Below, piece by piece: positions 60,225 through 64,000 of a stretch of 64,000 bases of DNA. The DNA comes from JAMLIN01 sp964509685 (GTDB lineage: Bacteria > Pseudomonadota > Gammaproteobacteria > Burkholderiales > Burkholderiaceae_E). Location of the stretch: NCBI GenBank assembly GCA_964509685.1, contig CAZDYQ010000001.1:1-64000 (forward strand), given 5' to 3'. The stretch's first letter is position 1. Each line of letters opens with the position of its first letter. The notes beneath the pieces were generated by a model that was given only the letters and a program-made list of their open reading frames with translations, had not been told where the DNA came from and made no database searches. The translations under genes were made by a program, and so were the position numbers.

Positions 60225-61378
60225 GACACCCGGCCGGCGGTCGTCCGGGCCGCCAGTCGCGCGAGCGCCGCGTCCTCGTCGCCGCAGCGAAGCGCGAACC
60301 CGAGGAGCCGCTTGAAGTAGCCACCCACCGGCGTCTCGGCGGCCATGCCGATGCCGCCGTGCATCTGCACGCATTCCTGCGAGACGCGCCAGGCGGCCCG
60401 CACCGTCGCATAGTGCGCGATGTCCGCCGCGTGCGCGCGCGCCTGCGCGTCGGCACGGTCGAGCGAGACGGCGGCGTACTCGCAGGTCGCCTCGACCTCC
60501 CGGATCGCCAGGTGCAGGTCGACGAAGCGGTGGCGCAACGCCTGGTTCTGCCCGATCGGCGCACCGAACTGCTGCCGCACCCGGAGGTATTCGCCCGTCA
60601 TCTCCACCAGGCGACGCATGGCGCCGAGGGCGTCGGCGCAGCTCGCCACCCGCCAGGCGTCGCGCATCCACCCGAGCAGGCCCCGCGCGTCCTCGCCCCG
60701 CGCGACGACCGCCGATGCGGGAATCGGCAGCGCGTCGAAGCGGATGTCGGCCGAGGGCATGCCGTCGATGGCCGGCGCAGGCACCACCTCGAGCCGGCCG
60801 GCGCCCGCGGTGGCCTGCGCCTGCGCATCGACCTGGAGCGCGACCAGCGCGTGTCCCGCGTCCATCGTCGCCGGCACGAGCAGCAGGCCGGCCTCGGCGC
60901 CGAAGGGCACCGCGCGCTTGTGGCCGTCCAATGCGAAGCCGTCTCCCGCGGGCGCGAGCCGCACCGCCGGGGCGTCGATGGCCGGCAGGCCGTCGTCCTC
61001 GTGCCAAGCCACGGTGGCGACGAGTTCTCCCGCGGCGAGCCGCGGTCCGATCGCGCCAGCCCCCGCCCAGCCGGCGCGCTCGATCGCGCGGGCGGCGACC
61101 GCGGCGGAGATGCCGAAGGGCGAGACCACGCCGCGGCGCCCGATCTCCTCGGCGACGATGGCGACCACGCGGGCGTCGTCCATGCCGCCCTCGGCGTCGC
61201 GCATCGGGGCGGCGAGCAGGCCGGCGTCGGCAAGCGCCGCATGGACCTGCGCCCAGCGCTCGGCGGGCACGCCCGCGCGATCGTCGAGCAGTCGCGCGGC
61301 GGCATCCCGGATCATCGAGTATTCGTCGGGCGCCACGAAGGCGAGGGTCGTGGCGTCCGGGGAAGCGTTCGTGTTCAT
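60221..61378 (-). CDS. Acyl-CoA dehydrogenase, small-subunit type
   Basis: A 385-residue flavoprotein-like subunit. The N-terminal helical domain is short of the usual substrate-binding motifs, while the C-terminal domain keeps RQQFGAPIGQNQALRHRFVD and VQMHGGIGMAAETPVGGYFKR, which bind FAD at a subunit interface. The usual catalytic glutamate segment near the end is absent. This pattern fits one half of a heteromeric acyl-CoA dehydrogenase. It starts four bases after the stop codon of the partner. Confidence 0.83.
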   Translation of the reverse strand: MNTNASPDATTLAFVAPDEYSMIRDAAARLLDDRAGVPAERWAQVHAALADAGLLAAPMRDAEGGMDDARVVAIVAEEIGRRGVVSPFGISAAVAARAIERAGWAGAGAIGPRLAAGELVATVAWHEDDGLPAIDAPAVRLAPAGDGFALDGHKRAVPFGAEAGLLLVPATMDAGHALVALQVDAQAQATAGAGRLEVVPAPAIDGMPSADIRFDALPIPASAVVARGEDARGLLGWMRDAWRVASCADALGAMRRLVEMTGEYLRVRQQFGAPIGQNQALRHRFVDLHLAIREVEATCEYAAVSLDRADAQARAHAADIAHYATVRAAWRVSQECVQMHGGIGMAAETPVGGYFKRLLGFALRCGDEDAALARLAARTTAGRVS

Positions 61379-61382
61379 CGTG

Positions 61383-62570
61383 CTAGCCGAGAAGTTGCCG
61401 GGCGGCGATGTTGCGCTGGATCTCGTTGGAACCGGCGTAGATCGTGGTCTTGCGCAGGTTGCAGTAGGTCGCGGCCACGCCGGTGGGCGCAAGGCCGTGC
61501 ACGCCGAGGACGCGCGTCTGCAGTTCGGCGATGTCCTGCTGCAGGTGCGAGCTGACGATCTTGAGCAGCGGGGGATCGAGGTCATCCCGGATGCCCTGCT
61601 CCAGTCGGCGGAACACCTGCAGGTTCATCAGCTCGATGCCGGCGAGCCGCGCCTCGAGCGCGGCCAGTCGCCCCGCGATGGCGGGATCCTCGAGCACCGG
61701 TCGGCCGTTGCGCACCGCGGTGGCGGCCAGCCGGCGCAGCAGCGCGAGCTCGCGCTTGCAGAAGCCCATGCCGCCGAAGTTCAGCCGCTCGTGCTCGAGC
61801 AGGTACTTGGCGCAGGCCCAGCCGCCCCCTTCCGGGCCGACGAGGTTCTCGACGGGAACCCGCACCTGGTCGAACCAGACCTCGTTGATCTCGTGGTGCC
61901 CGTCGAAGGTGATGATGGGCCGGATCTGGATACCGGGGCTGCGCAGGTCCACGAGCAGGAAGCTGATCCCGTCCTGCTTGCGCGGTCCGTCGGAAGTGCG
62001 CACCAGGCAGAAGATCCAGTCGGCGAGATGCGCCGACGTGGTCCAGATCTTCTGGCCGTCGACGACGTAGTGGTCGCCGTCGCGACGCGCCCGCGTGCGC
62101 AGGCTGGCGAGGTCGGAGCCCGCGCCGGGCTCGGAGTAGCCCTGTGCCCACCAGGCATCGCCCGAGGCGATCGGGGGCAGGAAGCGCCGCTTCTGCTCCT
62201 CGGTGCCGTAGCGCATGAGCACGGGCGCGACCATGCGGTGGCCGAAGGGCACCAGCTCCGGTGCGCCCATGCTCGCGCACACGTCGTCGAAGATCGCGCA
62301 CTGCACCGGCGTGAAGCCGGGGCCGCCGTATTCCACCGGCCAGCGATAGGCGCTCCAGCCGCGCGCATGCAGGATGCGCGTCCAGGCGACGACGTCCTCG
62401 CGCGTCTCGCGCCCGCCGGCCAGCAGCCGATCGCGAATGTCGGCGGGCAGGTTCCTCGCCACGAACTCGCGCACCTCCTCGGCGAACGCCCGCTCGGCCG
62501 GGGTGTAGAGCGACTCCATCGCAAGGCCCGGGGCCGCCCCGGCCGCGGGCTGCGCCAGCGCCGCGCTCAT
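61383..62570 (-). CDS. Acyl-CoA dehydrogenase, large-subunit type
   Basis: A 395-residue acyl-CoA dehydrogenase. FAD contacts are in WWAQGYSEPGAGSDLASLRT and DGQKIWTTSAHLADW. The end reads TTIYAGSNEIQRNI, so the position of the classical glutamate (EGT in MCAD) is alanine; a glutamate elsewhere must act as base, as in the paired steroid-type enzymes. ATG 62570 overlaps the stop codon of the enoyl-CoA hydratase gene (ATGA). Confidence 0.88.
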   Translation of the reverse strand: MSAALAQPAAGAAPGLAMESLYTPAERAFAEEVREFVARNLPADIRDRLLAGGRETREDVVAWTRILHARGWSAYRWPVEYGGPGFTPVQCAIFDDVCASMGAPELVPFGHRMVAPVLMRYGTEEQKRRFLPPIASGDAWWAQGYSEPGAGSDLASLRTRARRDGDHYVVDGQKIWTTSAHLADWIFCLVRTSDGPRKQDGISFLLVDLRSPGIQIRPIITFDGHHEINEVWFDQVRVPVENLVGPEGGGWACAKYLLEHERLNFGGMGFCKRELALLRRLAATAVRNGRPVLEDPAIAGRLAALEARLAGIELMNLQVFRRLEQGIRDDLDPPLLKIVSSHLQQDIAELQTRVLGVHGLAPTGVAATYCNLRKTTIYAGSNEIQRNIAARQLLG

Positions 62571-63379
62571 CGCCCCGTGAAGCGCGCGGGACGCTTCTCG
62601 ATGAAGTGCGCCACGCCCTCCCGGAAGTCCTCGCTGCGCACGCTCGCCGCCATCTCGCGGTTCGCGTCGATCGTGGCCTCGGCGAGTGTCTGGAACGGCA
62701 CCTCGTAGAGCTGGCGCTTGATCACCCGCATCGACCGCGGCGAGACATTGTGCGCGAGGTCGCGGGCGTACTCGTAGGTGACCGCGGCAAGCTCCGCGGC
62801 CGGGACGAGCCGGTTGACCAGGCCCATGTCCTTCGCCTCCGCGGCGGTCACCCGGCGGGCGGACAGGAGCAGGTCGCACGCATTGGCGTGGCCCACGATG
62901 AGGGGCAGCATCCAGCTCAGGCCGTGCTCGGCGATCAGGCCGCGGCGCGCGAACGAAGTCGTGAAGATCGCGCTGTCGGCGGCGAATCGCACGTCGCAGT
63001 AGAGCAGGTGGACCAGCCCGATGCCGGCCGCCGCGCCATTGACCATGCCGATGATCGGCTTGCCGATCGCCGGGTAGAAGGAGTAGCGGGTCTGCCAGTC
63101 GGCCCGGCGGTTCATGTCGAACGGCCGCGTCCAGGTCGTGTCGGAGATGTCGTTCGGGTCGAGGTCCTTGAGCTCGTCCATGTCGGCGCCGGCGCAGAAG
63201 GCGCGGCCGGCGCCGGTCAGCACGATGACGCGCACGGCCTCGTCGGCCTCGGCGGCCTCCATCGCGCCGCGCACCTCGCGCTCCATGGTCATCGTCCAGG
63301 CGTTGAGGCGCTCCGGCCGGTTGAGCGTGATGGTGGCGACGCCGTCATCGACGGCATAGGTGATGTGCTGGTAGTCCAT
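62567..63379 (-). CDS. Enoyl-CoA hydratase/isomerase family protein
   Basis: A 270-residue crotonase-fold enzyme. The oxyanion hole is in GRAFCAGADMDEL and NGAAAGIGLVHLLYCD. The segment RRGLIAEHGLSWMLPLIVG holds one glutamate at the usual catalytic place. It would hydrate a 2-enoyl-CoA made by the dehydrogenase pair downstream, or act as an isomerase. CAGGAAC precedes the ATG, and there are 54 bases to the NTF2-like gene. Confidence 0.88.
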   Translation of the reverse strand: MDYQHITYAVDDGVATITLNRPERLNAWTMTMEREVRGAMEAAEADEAVRVIVLTGAGRAFCAGADMDELKDLDPNDISDTTWTRPFDMNRRADWQTRYSFYPAIGKPIIGMVNGAAAGIGLVHLLYCDVRFAADSAIFTTSFARRGLIAEHGLSWMLPLIVGHANACDLLLSARRVTAAEAKDMGLVNRLVPAAELAAVTYEYARDLAHNVSPRSMRVIKRQLYEVPFQTLAEATIDANREMAASVRSEDFREGVAHFIEKRPARFTGR

Positions 63380-63433
63380 GCGGGTTCCTGTCGTTGGGGC
63401 GACATCGGCGGCGCCGGGACGCCCGTGTCTTCC

Positions 63434-63937
63434 TCAGGCGCGCTGGCCGCGTCGCGGCCGCGCGAGATAGGCCTGCGTTTCGGGACGCTCGCGCAGCCGG
63501 GTGGTCCAGCGCGCGAACACCTTGTCCATCCGCGCGGGCTCGACGCCGAGCTGGTGCATCGCCACGCCGCCGTTGACCGACTCGTGGTACTCGGCGATGA
63601 GGCCGTCGCGCAGCACGAAGCGGCTCATGCCGTCGATCACCACGAAGCGTCCCCTGAACTCCTCGATGCGCGACGAGAAGCTCGAGAGCGACCAGGCGTA
63701 GCCGATGTTCCCGTTGCACACGGGGTCGAACATTTCCCAGCGGTAGTCGTCGCCGGCATCGCGATGGAACAGGTTCGACATCATGTGGGCGATATCGGCC
63801 CGGCCGGTGTGGGCGCCGTAGATGTAGTCGTAGTAGACGCCGTCCTCGGTGAAACAGCGCGCGAAGCGCTCCCCGTCGCCGGACTCGGCCGCCAGGGTGA
63901 ACTCGTCGAGCAGCCGGACGAACTCGTCCTGTGTCAT
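63434..63937 (-). CDS. NTF2/SnoaL-like protein
   Basis: A 167-residue alpha+beta cone-fold protein. The first helix and strands (EFTLAAESGDGERFARCFTEDGVYYD split over them) and the later GRFVVIDGMSRFVLRDGLIAEYHESV are typical of SnoaL-like or ketosteroid-isomerase-like domains. It could be a dehydratase, isomerase or binding protein in the same acyl-CoA pathway. Its start overlaps the stop codon of the preceding gene. Confidence 0.78.
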   Translation of the reverse strand: MTQDEFVRLLDEFTLAAESGDGERFARCFTEDGVYYDYIYGAHTGRADIAHMMSNLFHRDAGDDYRWEMFDPVCNGNIGYAWSLSSFSSRIEEFRGRFVVIDGMSRFVLRDGLIAEYHESVNGGVAMHQLGVEPARMDKVFARWTTRLRERPETQAYLARPRRGQRA

Positions 63938-64000
63938 TTGCGGGACTCCTGATCGGTTGGAACCAGATTCGGGTCGGCGGCGATCGCGCGCAGTCGCAGG
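63934..64000 (-). CDS. 3' end of an unidentified gene (rest outside window)
   Basis: A minus-strand frame enters from the right edge and ends LVPTDQESRK with a TGA that overlaps the NTF2-like start (ATGA). Twenty-one residues are too few to name a family. The overlap fits the spacing of this operon. Confidence 0.5.
   Translation of the reverse strand, partial: LRLRAIAADPNLVPTDQESRK

Noticed and set aside
1..64000. CRISPR array, tRNA, rRNA, insertion sequence or prophage
   Set aside because: No repeated spacer pattern, no cloverleaf or rRNA signatures, no transposase or integrase found by reading both strands; not a computed search.

Overview
This is a very GC-rich chromosomal window from a betaproteobacterium, most likely a member or relative of Burkholderiales. 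The lineage is inferred from gene families and order. There is a def-fmt-htpX-rsmB-DUF4390 cluster ending in an NtrY-like kinase and a regulator with only receiver and Fis parts. A LysM-dprA-topoisomerase III run is divergent from def. There is also a polyhydroxyalkanoate phasin. I saw no rRNA, tRNA, CRISPR array, prophage or insertion sequence. Most long alternative reading frames are shadows produced by the high GC.

Layout. 1-1.5 kb is the tail of a type I-secreted RTX/Ig-like exoprotein, closed by a strong hairpin terminator. 1.6-2.8 kb is a Rossmann-SAF oxidoreductase. 2.85-10.3 kb (minus strand) is a housekeeping block: def, fmt, htpX, rsmB, DUF4390 and an NtrY/NtrX-like two-component pair. 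10.4-16.3 kb (plus) holds a LysM protein, dprA, topoisomerase III and a ChaC-like enzyme. 16.3-25.5 kb is mixed metabolism: TerC, a lipoprotein, DUF456, an iron alcohol dehydrogenase, a threonine dehydratase-like enzyme, a dienelactone hydrolase, an SDR, a WYL regulator and an ADP-forming acyl-CoA synthetase. 25.7-35.1 kb has two different superfamily 1 helicases, a queuosine pair (QueC plus a YhhQ-type transporter), a phasin, TerB, EamA, DUF3014 and NudC. 35.2-36.1 kb has two small putative stress or envelope genes. 36.2-41.1 kb is a cobalamin riboswitch followed by btuB-btuC-btuD-btuF. 41.2-49.3 kb holds two GSTs, a phospholipase D-type lipoprotein, a J-domain/zinc-ribbon/PilZ protein, a MOSC protein, an RNase D-like exonuclease and an amidohydrolase. 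49.3-56.9 kb (minus) is one apparent operon: RpiR regulator, GSAM-like aminotransferase, PotABCD-type ABC importer and a second class III aminotransferase. 57-60.2 kb holds an epimerase, a divergent LysR regulator, DUF3597 and DUF937. 60.2-64 kb (minus) is an acyl-CoA degradation operon with a paired acyl-CoA dehydrogenase.

How the genes fit together. Vitamin B12 salvage is complete for uptake (outer-membrane receptor, binding protein, permease, ATPase) and is under riboswitch control. The RpiR operon looks like uptake and transamination of an amine or amino-acid substrate of unknown identity. The right-end operon looks like beta-oxidation of an unusual acyl-CoA. The most unusual items are a candidate small RNA with an anti-Shine-Dalgarno tract in the gap before the phospholipase D gene, a predicted c-di-GMP-binding J-domain protein, and a perfect inverted repeat at the phasin promoter that resembles a PhaR operator.
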